Shown piece after piece: positions 13,857 through 22,310 of a stretch of 58,974 nt of DNA. This DNA comes from a virus, in the IMG/VR virus record IMGVR_UViG_3300045996_002045, positions 1 to 58,974 of that record, one strand, 5' to 3'. Position 1 is the stretch's first letter. Each line of letters begins with the position of its first letter. The notes under the pieces are model-generated. The model did not search any database, was not told where the DNA came from, and worked only from the letters and a program-made list of their open reading frames with translations. Both the position numbers and the translations under genes were made by a program.

Positions 13857-14656
13857 TGACCGCCCCGCCCATGATCCTGAAGGGTGCCGGTGGCGGGTGG
13901 GTCACCCTCGACCGCCGGCTGGACCGCGTCCCCTCGGAGACCCACGAGCACCTCGAGCGCTACCCGCTGGGCGCCGCCACGATGCCCACCAAGGCCACGA
14001 GCATGGTCGCCGGCACCAACTGGTACGCCGGGATGATGTACCCCCGGCTGCGGACCATCGGCGGCCGCAAGCGGTACGTGCTGGAGTCCGTCGACCTCGG
14101 CCGGCTCATCGGTGGGCACGCCACCTGCCTGCGGAACTGGAAGACCACCGACACCGCCGCCTGGTGGCGGTTCTACGACCAGGGCGTGGAAGGTCGGTGC
14201 GTCGAGTTCGCCATGCTGCGGATGCTCACCCACGCCAACCGCAAGCGCTACGACATCACCTCCCGTTGGCACTACTGGGAGGCGCAGCGGCGCGACGAGT
14301 GGACCGGCGGCTCCTACCCGGGCGCCAGCCCCCGCTACGAGGGCACCAGCGTCCGCGCAGGGCTCGAGGTGCTCCGCCAGCACGGCGCGCTGCCCGCGCT
14401 CGTCGGCGGGCGCGCCTACGCCCCGGGGAGGGACCTGGGGGCCCTGGTGAGCCCCGACGAGGGCATCGCCGCGTACCGGTGGGCGCGCACCTGGGACGAC
14501 GTCCGGACGGCGCTGGGCGTCCCCGACGACCTGCCCGGCGTGCCGCTGCTGAACTCGTGGGGGGCCGACTGGCCGCGGGAGGTGCTGCTGCTCGACCCGC
14601 TGGGAGAGCTGCTGCTCGACGAGGACGGCGAGTTCGGCGTGGTGGTCGACCGGTGA
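13856..14656 (+). CDS. Papain-like (C1-type) fold protein
   Basis: 266 residues. YDQGVEGRCVEFAML matches the QG-x-x-G-x-C active-site helix of papain-type peptidases, placing Cys115 as nucleophile, and LLNSWGADWP (Asn233) matches the NSWG motif. The catalytic His usually found 15-20 residues before NSWG is not seen, so activity is uncertain. No signal peptide, so it would act in the cytoplasm, perhaps on a host protein or during particle assembly. It is the largest gene of the 11.4-15.6 kb operon. Confidence 0.6.
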   Translation: MTAPPMILKGAGGGWVTLDRRLDRVPSETHEHLERYPLGAATMPTKATSMVAGTNWYAGMMYPRLRTIGGRKRYVLESVDLGRLIGGHATCLRNWKTTDTAAWWRFYDQGVEGRCVEFAMLRMLTHANRKRYDITSRWHYWEAQRRDEWTGGSYPGASPRYEGTSVRAGLEVLRQHGALPALVGGRAYAPGRDLGALVSPDEGIAAYRWARTWDDVRTALGVPDDLPGVPLLNSWGADWPREVLLLDPLGELLLDEDGEFGVVVDR

Positions 14657-14841
14657 GGACCATCCGGCCGGCGAAGAGCCCTACCGAGGAGGTCGACAAG
14701 GCCATCCGGTGGGCCATGGACGACCTGCACGCCGCCCGCGCCGCGCACCAGCTGCGGCCGCACACCATGTCCGCCGAGGACGTCCAGCGCTACGAGGACG
14801 CCCTCAACGGGCTGCTGGAGTCCCGGAAGAGGTACACGTGA
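14653..14841 (+). CDS. Small helical hypothetical protein
   Basis: 62 residues from a GTG overlapping the previous stop. Helical and basic (AIRWAMDDLHAARAAHQLRP, later ALNGLLESRKRYT). No family recognised. Confidence 0.6.
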   Translation: MRTIRPAKSPTEEVDKAIRWAMDDLHAARAAHQLRPHTMSAEDVQRYEDALNGLLESRKRYT

Positions 14842-15119
14842 TGGCCGAGCTCAAGGTCTGGCACATCGACTGGAACGACTACCTGGTGCGCGGCACCGAC
14901 GACGTCGCGCTGGCGCAGGCCGCGCTGCGGGACTACCTGCTCGAGCCGCCATCGGACTTCACCAGCAACGAAGAGGTGCAGCAGGCCATCGACCAGTGGA
15001 CGCCGCACGTCGGCTGGTACCGCTGCAACCCCTGTACCTGCGGTGACGAGCATCGCTTCGACATGTTGGAGGTGGACGGGCCGGCCCGCGGGAACTTCGT
15101 GGGAGTGTTCTTCACATGA
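14841..15119 (+). CDS. Hypothetical protein with Cys cluster
   Basis: 92 residues. WYRCNPCTCGDEHRF in the C-terminal half is a likely metal site; the N-terminal half resembles a small alpha/beta domain with several Trp. Coupled to the SNase-like gene that follows. Confidence 0.65.
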   Translation: MAELKVWHIDWNDYLVRGTDDVALAQAALRDYLLEPPSDFTSNEEVQQAIDQWTPHVGWYRCNPCTCGDEHRFDMLEVDGPARGNFVGVFFT

Positions 15120-15610
15120 TCCACGGCTTGACGTTGGCCCAACTCGTCCCCGGTGCGCCTTATGCCACCGGGGACGATTGGTCTGTCACCACCTACACCG
15201 TGACCGACGGGGACACTGTCCGGGCGCACCTCGAGACGTGGGAGCAGGAGGGAGACCTCCCGGTGGCGGTCAACGGCGTGCTGCTGGACCGCTGGACGCG
15301 CATCACCCTCGACCCGGTCGTCTACCCGCGGGGGGCGTCCTGCCGGGCGCTCTACTACAACACCCCGGAGAAGGGGCAGCAGCTCCCGGAGCGCCTCCCG
15401 GACGGCCGTGCGGGCACCTGGGAGCAGGGTGGCCAGGATGTGCGCGCCTGGTTCGACATGTACTCTGAGCAGGGCATTCGCGCCGAGACGTGGACTCTGG
15501 AAGGCAACCTCGGCCGGCTGCTCGCTGACTTCTACGTCGAGGGCGACAGGGGTCGGACGCTGTCCCAGTACATGCTCCGCATCGGGTGGCCGCCGTACGT
15601 GAAGCGGTAG
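15116..15610 (+). CDS. Staphylococcal-nuclease-like (SNase) protein
   Basis: 164 residues. YTVTDGDTVRAHLETW matches the first SNase strand motif, YYNTPEKGQ matches the usual GIDTPE turn, and GNLGRLLADFYVEGDRGRTL followed by YMLRIGWPPYV matches the C-terminal GR-LAYVYV / L-R-G-A pattern. The insertion between the first two motifs is long and some catalytic positions are unclear, so activity against DNA or RNA is not certain. Last gene of its operon. It could help degrade host nucleic acid. Confidence 0.6.
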   Translation: MIHGLTLAQLVPGAPYATGDDWSVTTYTVTDGDTVRAHLETWEQEGDLPVAVNGVLLDRWTRITLDPVVYPRGASCRALYYNTPEKGQQLPERLPDGRAGTWEQGGQDVRAWFDMYSEQGIRAETWTLEGNLGRLLADFYVEGDRGRTLSQYMLRIGWPPYVKR

Positions 15611-15615
15611 CGGGG

Positions 15616-15645
15616 TAGCGCAAGCGCAACCCATTGGCGTAAGGT
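15616..15645 (+). promoter_or_regulatory. Palindromic leaderless promoter
   Basis: TAGCGC-AA-GCGCAA (15616-15629); TAGCGC as -35, 18 nt, TAAGGT (15640-15645), 8 nt, ATG at 15654. Confidence 0.6.
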
Positions 15646-15653
15646 CCATTGGC

Positions 15654-15974
15654 ATGAACGAATCGCTCCCCGCCGTCCGGGCACCGACGCCCGTCGAGGG
15701 TGAGCTGCTCGGCGTTGACGGCACACCCGTCACCCGGGCGCCCACTTCCCCGGAGGTCCCCCATGGGCCCACGCACCGCCATGCCGTCTGCACAGCTGAG
15801 TACCGCGGCAGCTGGGCCCCCTGGACGGCGTTCTGCGGCGCCACCGTTCACCACGCCGGGGAGTTCCGCCGGCAGGACTTGCCGAAGTGTCCGGAGTGCC
15901 TGGCAGCGTCCACAGAGCATGCGCAGCACTGCACCTGCTGGAAGCTCTTCCCTGGAGCTCGCCTACCACGCTGA
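15654..15974 (+). CDS. Hypothetical protein with zinc-ribbon-like C-terminus
   Basis: 106 residues from the leaderless ATG at 15654. The second half holds HAVCTAEYRG, FCGATVHH, KCPEC and HCTCW, consistent with one or two zinc sites. It is a single-gene unit, followed by inverted repeats. Function unknown. Confidence 0.65.
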   Translation: MNESLPAVRAPTPVEGELLGVDGTPVTRAPTSPEVPHGPTHRHAVCTAEYRGSWAPWTAFCGATVHHAGEFRRQDLPKCPECLAASTEHAQHCTCWKLFPGARLPR

Positions 15975-15981
15975 GCACCTA

Positions 15982-16019
15982 CTCGCGCGTACGACACACC
16001 CTCTGGCGTGTCTCGCGCG
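15982..16019. promoter_or_regulatory. Inverted repeat flanked by direct repeats
   Basis: GACACACC-CTCT-GGCGTGTC (15993-16012) is an imperfect inverted repeat flanked on both sides by CTCGCGCG (15982-15989 and 16012-16019). TAGAGT just downstream (16028-16033) could be a -10. An operator/promoter for the replication operon is plausible. Confidence 0.4.
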
Positions 16020-16049
16020 GACCCGCTTAGAGTCCCACCAGAGACGGGC

Positions 16050-16079
16050 GCGGCCCCGGGAGTGGCATCCCGGGGCCGC
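16050..16079 (+). terminator. Strong hairpin before the replication genes
   Basis: 12-bp perfect stem GCGGCCCCGGGA / TCCCGGGGCCGC with a GTGGCA loop. No T-run follows. It may end the 15654 transcript or form a 5' structure on the replication mRNA. Confidence 0.6.
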
Positions 16080-16141
16080 AGCGCCCCTCTCGACCGCACG
16101 ACCGTCCAAGCCCTGACACGACGAGAGAAGCTGAACCGATT

Positions 16142-16411
16142 ATGTCGCAATCCCCTGTCACAAGCGAGCCCTCGACTGCCGTCGAATGGCCGCAGGTCGG
16201 CAACGCCATGCGCGCGGAGGCCATCGCCGCCGACGATCAGTGGCTTCACATGCAGACCGACGTCGTTTCCCTCGGCATCAGCATGCACTGGTTTGGCTGG
16301 TCAGAGGGCTGCATGGTCTGCCACGGCCGTGACATGCACGTCTGCCCCCGCTGGACCCACGCGCAGAGCATCGCGCTGACGTGGCTCATGGGGAAGGCAG
16401 GGCTGGTCTGA
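16142..16411 (+). CDS. Hypothetical protein upstream of replication genes
   Basis: 89 residues from ATG 16142 with ribosome site GAGAGAAG 11-18 nt upstream. MHWFGWSEGCMVCHGRDMHVC carries three Cys and two His, a possible metal site. It directly precedes the replication organiser and may be part of that set. Confidence 0.6.
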   Translation: MSQSPVTSEPSTAVEWPQVGNAMRAEAIAADDQWLHMQTDVVSLGISMHWFGWSEGCMVCHGRDMHVCPRWTHAQSIALTWLMGKAGLV

Positions 16412-17157
16412 TGCCCTGGTTCAAGGTCGACGATCAGCTCGCGTTTCACCCCAAGGTGCTCGCCTGCCCGCCCACGTCGCTGGCTCTGTGGCTGCGCGCT
16501 GGCGCCTGGTGTGCCGGCCAACTGACAGACGGCCGCCTTCCCGCTGCCATGCTGTCGCCATTCGGCTGCCGCAGACGTGATGCCGAGAAGCTCGTCGAGG
16601 TCGGCCTGTGGGAGCACACCGAGGACGGGTATCGCTTCCGCAACTGGGAGGAGTACCAGCCGACGAAGGCGCAGGTCGAGGCCGAGCGGGCGAAGAACAA
16701 AGAGCGCCAGTCACGGTGGCGGAAGCGCGTTAGCGACGGCGATAGTAACGCCGTTACAGACGACGTGACTGACGCCGTTAGTGCGGATGCCCCGACCCGA
16801 CCCGACCCGACCACTAGTAAGGAAGAGACTTCGTCTCTTCCACCGCAGGCGCCGCCTGCGAAGCGGTCCACCCCCAAGGGGACCCGCCTGCCGGCGGATT
16901 GGAAGCCCTCGCCGGAGGACGTCACGGCCGCCGCTGAGTACGGCATCGCCGGTGCGGCGCTCACCCATGAGGCCGACAGCTTCCGCGACTACTGGACCGC
17001 GAAGGCCGGTAAGGACGCCGTCAAGATCGACTGGGCGGCCACCTGGCGCAACTGGGTGCGGCGCAACCGGGCCAAGGTCAACGGCAACGGCACCGTCCAC
17101 CCCCTCCGCCCCGGGCAGTCCCAGCAGGACCGCCGACTTCAGCCCTGGAACCTGTGA
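16411..17157 (+). CDS. Replication organiser / helicase-loader-like protein
   Basis: 248 residues. The N-terminal winged-helix-type region begins WFKVDDQLAFHPKVLA and continues with LWLRAGAWCAGQLTDGRLP and VGLWEHTEDGYRFRNWEEYQ, a pattern typical of phage replisome-organiser proteins. A charged, low-complexity linker (about residues 90-160) leads to a C-terminal domain ending near WAATWRNWVRRN, similar to helicase-loader C-termini. Placed directly before the primase-helicase, it probably binds the origin and loads that enzyme. Confidence 0.75.
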   Translation: MPWFKVDDQLAFHPKVLACPPTSLALWLRAGAWCAGQLTDGRLPAAMLSPFGCRRRDAEKLVEVGLWEHTEDGYRFRNWEEYQPTKAQVEAERAKNKERQSRWRKRVSDGDSNAVTDDVTDAVSADAPTRPDPTTSKEETSSLPPQAPPAKRSTPKGTRLPADWKPSPEDVTAAAEYGIAGAALTHEADSFRDYWTAKAGKDAVKIDWAATWRNWVRRNRAKVNGNGTVHPLRPGQSQQDRRLQPWNL

Positions 17158-18776
17158 TGCGCAACCCGCTGCCCTACGACGTGTCCTCCCGGCTCGAGGG
17201 CATCCGCCCCTCGGGCGACAGCTGGACCGCCCGCTGCCCCGCCCACGACGACCGCTCGCCGAGCCTGACCATCACCGTGAAGGACGACGGCAAGCTGCTG
17301 CTGCACTGCCACGCCGGCTGTGAGCAAACCGCCGTGCTCGAGGCGATCAACGCCACCCCGCAGCTGCTCAACCCCGCGTGGGAGGAGAACCGCGACGAGC
17401 GCCGCGCCGAGCCGGCGGGGGAGTGGACCCCCCGGGGCCCCGCCGTGGCCGTCTACGACTACGTCGACGAGCAGGGCACCCTCCTGTTCCAGGTGCTCCG
17501 CACCGCCGACAAGGAGTTCCCGCAGCGGCGCCCGGACCCCGCGGCCAAGAGCGGGTGGTCGTGGAAGCTCGGCGACACCCGCCGGGTGCTGTACCGGCTG
17601 CCGCAGGTGCTCGCCGCGCTCGAGGCCGGCGAGACGGTGTGGATCGCCGAAGGCGAGAAGGACGTCCACTCGCTCGAGGCCAAGGGGCTGGTGGCCACCT
17701 GCTCGCCCGGCGGGGCCGGCAAGTGGCGCGCGGAGTACGCCGAGCACTTCCCTGACGGCTCCAACGTCGTCGTGGCGGCCGACAACGACAACCCCGGCCA
17801 GGCGCACGCCCGCACCGTCGCGGCGTCCCTGAGCGCCCGCGGCGCCCGCGTCCGGGTGGTCGAGCCGAAGCACGGGAAGGACGTCAGCGACCACCTGCAG
17901 GCCGGCTTCGGACTCGACGAGCTGCTCACCACCCACGAGCCGGACCTGCCTGTCGCGCCCGACCTGGCGCCCGACCTGTGGGACTTCCTCGACGGCGAGG
18001 ACCCCGGCTTCGACTGGATCCTGCCCGGCATCCTCGAGCGGAAGGACCGGCTGATGATCACCGGCTACGAGGGTTGGGGTAAGAGCACCCTCAACCGGCA
18101 GCTGGCCCTCGGCATCGCGTCCGGGATCCACCCGTTCACCGGTGAGAACTTCGAGCCGGCCCGGGTGCTGTTCATCGACTGCGAGAACTCCGAGCGCCAG
18201 CTGCGCCGAGGCCTCATGCGCATGCTGCCGGTGGTCACCGAGACGTACGGCCAGCCTCCCGATCGCGGGATGATGCGCATCCTGTCGAAGATGGGCGGCG
18301 TCGACCTCACGAAGGACGAGGACGCCCAGTGGCTGCTCGAGCGGGCCACCGCGCACAAGCCCGACGTGCTGTTCCTCGGCCCCCTGTACTGCCTGTACGA
18401 GGAGGGCTCGAACGAAGAGGCTGCGATGCGCCGCATTCAGGTGTCCGTCGACGCCGTGCGGCACCGCATCGGCTGCGCCGTGGTCATCGAGGCGCACCCC
18501 GGGCACGGCGGATCGGCCGGCAAGCGCCCCACCCGCGTGTCCGGCTCGTCGGTGTGGCTGCGGTGGCTGGAGTCCGGCATCGGCCTGACGGACATCGAAG
18601 GGGAGACCTGCCCCAAGAGCTTCAGTCCGCTGGAGGTCGTGAACTGGAAGAAGCACCGGTACGAGCGCGCATGGCCTGAGCGGATCATGCACGGCGCCCG
18701 GGATCCGGAGACCTACCAGCACCGCGACTGGCCGTGGGTGACGGTGCCCGGCTTCCACGCCGCGGACATCGCCTAG
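17157..18776 (+). CDS. Primase-helicase (TOPRIM plus RecA-like ATPase)
   Basis: 539 residues. N-terminal zinc-type region with RCPAHDDRSPSLTI and LLLHCHAGC; a TOPRIM region with WIAEGEKDVHSLEA and VVVAADNDNPGQAHA; then a RecA-like domain with Walker A GYEGWGKST (Lys309), RVLFIDCENSERQLRRGL and DVLFLGPLYCLY. This is the layout of bifunctional phage/plasmid primase-helicases, which unwind the fork and lay primers. The ATG at 17157 overlaps the upstream stop; a GTG at 17154 would add one residue. No phage DNA polymerase is seen, so host polymerase is presumably recruited. Confidence 0.85.
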   Translation: MRNPLPYDVSSRLEGIRPSGDSWTARCPAHDDRSPSLTITVKDDGKLLLHCHAGCEQTAVLEAINATPQLLNPAWEENRDERRAEPAGEWTPRGPAVAVYDYVDEQGTLLFQVLRTADKEFPQRRPDPAAKSGWSWKLGDTRRVLYRLPQVLAALEAGETVWIAEGEKDVHSLEAKGLVATCSPGGAGKWRAEYAEHFPDGSNVVVAADNDNPGQAHARTVAASLSARGARVRVVEPKHGKDVSDHLQAGFGLDELLTTHEPDLPVAPDLAPDLWDFLDGEDPGFDWILPGILERKDRLMITGYEGWGKSTLNRQLALGIASGIHPFTGENFEPARVLFIDCENSERQLRRGLMRMLPVVTETYGQPPDRGMMRILSKMGGVDLTKDEDAQWLLERATAHKPDVLFLGPLYCLYEEGSNEEAAMRRIQVSVDAVRHRIGCAVVIEAHPGHGGSAGKRPTRVSGSSVWLRWLESGIGLTDIEGETCPKSFSPLEVVNWKKHRYERAWPERIMHGARDPETYQHRDWPWVTVPGFHAADIA

Positions 18777-18782
18777 CGGGGG

Positions 18783-18812
18783 TAGCGCTAGCGCTAGTTC
18801 CTATGGCACACT
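18783..18812 (+). promoter_or_regulatory. Palindromic leaderless promoter
   Basis: TAGCGC-TA-GCGCTA (18783-18796), a perfect palindrome; TAGCGC as -35, 18 nt, CACACT (18807-18812), 6 nt, ATG at 18819. A GGGGG run before the ATG might also act as a ribosome site. Confidence 0.65.
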
Positions 18813-18818
18813 GGGGGC

Positions 18819-19115
18819 ATGAGCGAGCCCGACGGCAGCCCCGTCACCCCCGCCCCCATCCACCCCACCGGCGATGACCGGGTGTTCCTCAAGGTCACCC
18901 CTGACCCGATCGAGCGCGTCGCCATCGACATTCGGGGCATCCTGAAGTCATCGGGCGGCCGCGGTGAGCCCGACCCGGCCATCGTCGACCGGCTGCTCAC
19001 GCACTACCTCGTCGGCCAGGCCACCGCGCTGCGCAAGGGTGCGCGCCTCGTCGGAGGCCTCGACGCGCGCGAGAAGCTCCGCGACCTCGCGGACGACCTC
19101 GACCCGACGCTCTGA
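18819..19115 (+). CDS. Hypothetical protein
   Basis: 98 residues from ATG 18819. A Pro-rich N-terminus, then a helical domain (VDRLLTHYLVGQATALRKGA, EKLRDLADDLD). First gene of the operon carrying the FtsK-like translocase. Family not recognised. Confidence 0.65.
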   Translation: MSEPDGSPVTPAPIHPTGDDRVFLKVTPDPIERVAIDIRGILKSSGGRGEPDPAIVDRLLTHYLVGQATALRKGARLVGGLDAREKLRDLADDLDPTL

Positions 19116-19170
19116 CCCATCCCCATCCCCGCTGAGAACACGGCGACCTCACTCCCCAGGAGGCACCACC

Positions 19171-19419
19171 ATGTCCGAAACCACCCGCCTGTGCTTCACG
19201 ACCACGCTGATCAAGCAGACCCCCACCGTCACCGTCGTGCGCGTCTGGACCATGGGCGCGGGTCACGACGTCGTCGTCCCGCACTGGGTCGCCGAGCCGC
19301 GCATGTGGGCCGTGGGCGACTTCATGCGTCGCCACCGGCAGCTCGGCGGCTACCTGATCCACCAGACCAGCCCGCAGACCTTCGACGTCCTCATCGACCC
19401 ACAGGCCAAGGTCGCGTGA
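19171..19419 (+). CDS. Hypothetical protein
   Basis: 82 residues, ATG 19171 with ribosome site CAGGAGG. A beta-rich small domain (TVTVVRVWTMGAGHDVVVP). It overlaps the next ATG. Function unknown. Confidence 0.6.
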   Translation: MSETTRLCFTTTLIKQTPTVTVVRVWTMGAGHDVVVPHWVAEPRMWAVGDFMRRHRQLGGYLIHQTSPQTFDVLIDPQAKVA

Positions 19420-19604
19420 TGGCCGAGATCACCGCCCGCAGCATCGTCACCGTCACCACCAACGACGGCCGCACGTTCGCCTGGGACAACACCAAGAGCG
19501 GCACCGCCCCCGACCACAGCGTGCTGCTGCCCTGCGCCGTCCAGGCGCTCGTCACGCTGCAGGCCGAGGACGCCGCCGACCACGTCGAAGAGACCGTCCG
19601 ATGA
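19419..19604 (+). CDS. Small hypothetical protein
   Basis: 61 residues, coupled to both neighbours. N-terminal beta hairpin (SIVTVTTNDGRTFAWDNT) and an Ala-rich helix. Nothing diagnostic. Confidence 0.6.
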   Translation: MAEITARSIVTVTTNDGRTFAWDNTKSGTAPDHSVLLPCAVQALVTLQAEDAADHVEETVR

Positions 19605-20062
19605 CCACCGAGCCCTCCCCTGACGACATCAGGGCGGTCGCGCAGGTGCTCGCCGAAGGCCTGCGGCACAACCGTGACCTGTTCGTCGCCTTCGCCGGCA
19701 CCGCCCAGCGGGCGGCCGAGCAGATCGACGGCGTGCTGCAGGCGCTCGAACAGCTCGACAAGCCGGCGCCGCCGACTCCCCCCAAGTGGACCCGGGAGAC
19801 CGCGGCCGACGTCTTCGGAACGATCCGCGGCCACATCTTCGAGACGATCCGCGGCCAGATCACCGCGCACATGACGGTCACCGGCCAGGCGCCGATCGAG
19901 ATCGCGCTCACCACCGCCATGCGCGAGGGGCTGCTCAACCACGCCGAACGGCAGGTCGGGCACGAGATCATCCCCATCCCCGACCACCTGTTCGGGCTGC
20001 CCATCACCGTCGACGACACCATCCCGCACGACCCCGGGTTCGAGATCCGCCCCCGCCGCTGA
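19601..20062 (+). CDS. Hypothetical helical protein
   Basis: 153 residues. Helical N-terminal half (VAQVLAEGLRHNRDLFVAFA) with an acidic/hydrophobic middle and a near-repeat (FGTIRGHIFETIRGQI, residues about 72-87). Its stop overlaps the translocase start, suggesting a partner protein. Family unknown. Confidence 0.6.
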   Translation: MTTEPSPDDIRAVAQVLAEGLRHNRDLFVAFAGTAQRAAEQIDGVLQALEQLDKPAPPTPPKWTRETAADVFGTIRGHIFETIRGQITAHMTVTGQAPIEIALTTAMREGLLNHAERQVGHEIIPIPDHLFGLPITVDDTIPHDPGFEIRPRR

Positions 20063-20994
20063 TGCCCGACTTCCCGTGGGTGCCGTTCCTCGGCCTCGTC
20101 GCGATCATCACCGCCGTCTACACGGCGCTGTACCGCGTCGGCAGCCGAACCAACTGGACGATCAGCGACTACGTCGATCCGCTGCAGTCGCCCGTGGCGC
20201 CGTTCCAGGCCACCGACGACCTGAAGCGCATCCCCGTCGCGCTGAACGAGGACCGGCGCCCCGTCACCCTCCCGCTGCTCGGCAACCACCTGCTGATCGC
20301 CGGCGTCACCGGCAGCGGCAAAGGAAGCGTCATCTGGGCCCTGGTCGCCGGCTGCCAGCCGGCGCGGCGCCTCGGCCACGTCGAGCTCCGCGCCGTCGAC
20401 CCCAAGGGCGGCATGGAACTCACCCCCGGGTTCGAGCTGTTCGACGTGCTCGTCACCACCCCCGAGGAGGGCGTCGAGATCCTCGAGCAGGCCGTGCAGG
20501 ACATGAACGAGCGCGCCGCCCGGCTCGCCGACGTCGGCATCCGCAAGCTCACCCCCGGCGACGAAGACCAGGAAGCCGCCCTGGGCGTCGTCGAACCCCT
20601 CGTCGTCGTGCTCATCGACGAGCTGGCCGACCTGCTTGACTCCCCCGACCGGGACCTCAAGCGGCGCTGCCACGAAGCGCTGCGGGAGCTGCTCCGCAAG
20701 GGGCGGGCCGTCGGGTTCTGCGTCATCGGCGCCACGCAGGACGCCCGCGTGGAGGTCATCGGCATGCGCGCGCTGTTCCGGCAGCGCATCGCACTGCGCA
20801 CCGCCGACGCCAATCAGGCGGACATGATCCTCGGCCTCGGTGCCCGCCAAGCCGGCGCCGAGACCCACCGCATCCCAGCTGCCCACCCGGGCATCGCCTA
20901 CCTGATGACCGAGGGAGGACACCCCCGCCGCATCCGCTTCGCCTACCACTCCGACGAAGACATCACCGAACTCAGCGAGGAGGCCGCCGCATGA
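20062..20994 (+). CDS. FtsK/SpoIIIE/TraB-like DNA translocase
   Basis: 310 residues. One N-terminal membrane span (FLGLVAIITAVYTALY), then the FtsK-type ATPase: Walker A GVTGSGKGS (Lys87), RAVDPKGGMEL, Walker B VVVLIDELADLL (Asp186, Glu187), and GFCVIGATQD followed by RQRIALRTADANQADMILG. In actinobacterial plasmids and integrative elements such proteins (Tra/TraB) move double-stranded DNA through membranes, and short forms occur in some actinobacteriophages. The C-terminal gamma DNA-recognition domain is absent. Its role here is open: DNA uptake, partition or segregation of phage DNA. Flanked by membrane proteins and a LuxR-type regulator. Confidence 0.85.
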   Translation: MPDFPWVPFLGLVAIITAVYTALYRVGSRTNWTISDYVDPLQSPVAPFQATDDLKRIPVALNEDRRPVTLPLLGNHLLIAGVTGSGKGSVIWALVAGCQPARRLGHVELRAVDPKGGMELTPGFELFDVLVTTPEEGVEILEQAVQDMNERAARLADVGIRKLTPGDEDQEAALGVVEPLVVVLIDELADLLDSPDRDLKRRCHEALRELLRKGRAVGFCVIGATQDARVEVIGMRALFRQRIALRTADANQADMILGLGARQAGAETHRIPAAHPGIAYLMTEGGHPRRIRFAYHSDEDITELSEEAAA

Positions 20995-21107
20995 TCCGCC
21001 GGCTGACCAACGCCCTGGACATCGTCATCGGCGACGCCCTCGACGCCCTGTACCGGCTCGCGACCTACCCCGTCACGCGCCTTGCCGACCCCGAACGGAA
21101 CCCGTGA
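20991..21107 (+). CDS. 38-residue coupled protein
   Basis: ATG overlaps the translocase stop and the end overlaps the next GTG. Amphipathic (LTNALDIVIGDALDALYRLA), possibly membrane-associated. Probably an accessory to the translocase; inference only. Confidence 0.5.
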   Translation: MIRRLTNALDIVIGDALDALYRLATYPVTRLADPERNP

Positions 21108-21604
21108 TCGTGAACACTTCCCCTGGCGCGTCGGCGCCCGACATGGTGCCCTCGGGTCCCATGACTTCCCTGCGCGAACGGCCGCGCCTCGACCTGCCCC
21201 CGGCGTGGATTCACCGCATCCTGACCCTTCAGGTCGCGCAGTGGTCCTTCGGCAAGATCGTCGACCTGGGCCGGCACCAGGGCACCTGGGACGAGCAGAC
21301 CGTCGTCGACGTGCTCACCGCCCACGGCCGCACCGTGCTCGGCATGCCCGGCACCCCCGAGTACCGCACCCACGGCGGCCGGCCCATCCCCGTCAACCCC
21401 ACGCAGCACGCCGTGCTGACCCTGCTGCTCGAGGACACCTCCGACGAGACGATCGCCGCGACCCTCGGCATCAGCGTCAAGGTCGTCCAGAAGCACATCC
21501 GCACCGTCTGCCAGAAGGCCGAGCTGCGGGACCGCACCAGCCTCGTGCTCGCCCTCACCTCTGGCCGCGTCCGCGCGGTGGACCTGGACGACTCCCATGA
21601 CTGA
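21104..21604 (+). CDS. LuxR-type HTH regulator
   Basis: 166 residues from GTG 21104, overlapping the previous stop; later ATGs at 21143 and 21161 are alternatives. Residues about 103-155 form a LuxR/GerE helix-turn-helix: LTLLLEDTSDETIAATLGIS then VKVVQKHIRTVCQKAELRDR. No receiver or autoinducer domain is recognised in the N-terminal half. Its site in the translocase operon suggests control of that operon, and it is a further candidate for the palindrome-binding regulator. Confidence 0.75.
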   Translation: MIVNTSPGASAPDMVPSGPMTSLRERPRLDLPPAWIHRILTLQVAQWSFGKIVDLGRHQGTWDEQTVVDVLTAHGRTVLGMPGTPEYRTHGGRPIPVNPTQHAVLTLLLEDTSDETIAATLGISVKVVQKHIRTVCQKAELRDRTSLVLALTSGRVRAVDLDDSHD

Positions 21605-22310
21605 CTTCCTCACCGAGATCCCGCGATGGGTCACGAACCTCGCGTTCTGGACGGCCCTCCTCCTGCTGCTCGTCACCAGTTGGGGCGTGCTGCGCTCGAT
21701 CAAGGGCATGCGCGAAGACCTCGAGAAGGCCGTCGACGACGTGTACGACTTCCTGGCCGAGCTGAAGGACGAGCGGCATGGGGTCGTGCAGCCCCTCAGC
21801 GCCCCGCTGAGCGCCTCGGGCAACGTGGTGGACATCCCAACCACCCGAACGGCTGTGGCACGCACAGACCAAGCCGTGGAGGGGCTGAAGGCCGAACTGG
21901 GCATCCCCACCGACCCCAACAAGCTCACCCGGCAGCCGGCCGCAGCCACCGAGGTGCACGTCGTCACCACCGCCGGGCACCCCGTCGACCCGCCACCCAC
22001 CGAGCAGGCCCGACTCATCCCCACCCCCAACGGTGAGTTCGAGGTCGTCGTCTCCAGCGACGTGCCAGCGACGAACGAGATCCCCGCCATGCGCCCGGAC
22101 GACCCCGGACGCATCGCCTCCAACGTCACCGACACCGGCTGGGCGTATGTCCTCAGCCCCGACTACCAGCTGGAAGTGGTCGACGGTCAGACCATTCCCG
22201 CCTTCCGCCACCCCGACGACGATGAGTCCGACCTCGAGCTCCACGGCGCCACCCGCCTCGACCTCACCCATGTCGGTGGCCGGCACCGAGCACCCGGAGA
22301 CGACGAGTGA
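21597..22310 (+). CDS. Membrane-anchored protein, translocase operon
   Basis: 237 residues. An N-terminal membrane span (NLAFWTALLLLLVTSWGVL) is followed by a short coiled-coil-like helix (MREDLEKAVDDVYDFLAEL) and a long, acidic, probably unstructured region. The layout suits an anchor or scaffold for a membrane machine. Overlaps both neighbours. Family not recognised. Confidence 0.65.
   Translation: MTDFLTEIPRWVTNLAFWTALLLLLVTSWGVLRSIKGMREDLEKAVDDVYDFLAELKDERHGVVQPLSAPLSASGNVVDIPTTRTAVARTDQAVEGLKAELGIPTDPNKLTRQPAAATEVHVVTTAGHPVDPPPTEQARLIPTPNGEFEVVVSSDVPATNEIPAMRPDDPGRIASNVTDTGWAYVLSPDYQLEVVDGQTIPAFRHPDDDESDLELHGATRLDLTHVGGRHRAPGDDE

Noticed and set aside
21104-21604. Quorum-sensing LuxR receptor
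   Set aside because: Only the HTH part is recognisable; no autoinducer-binding domain or partner synthase is present.
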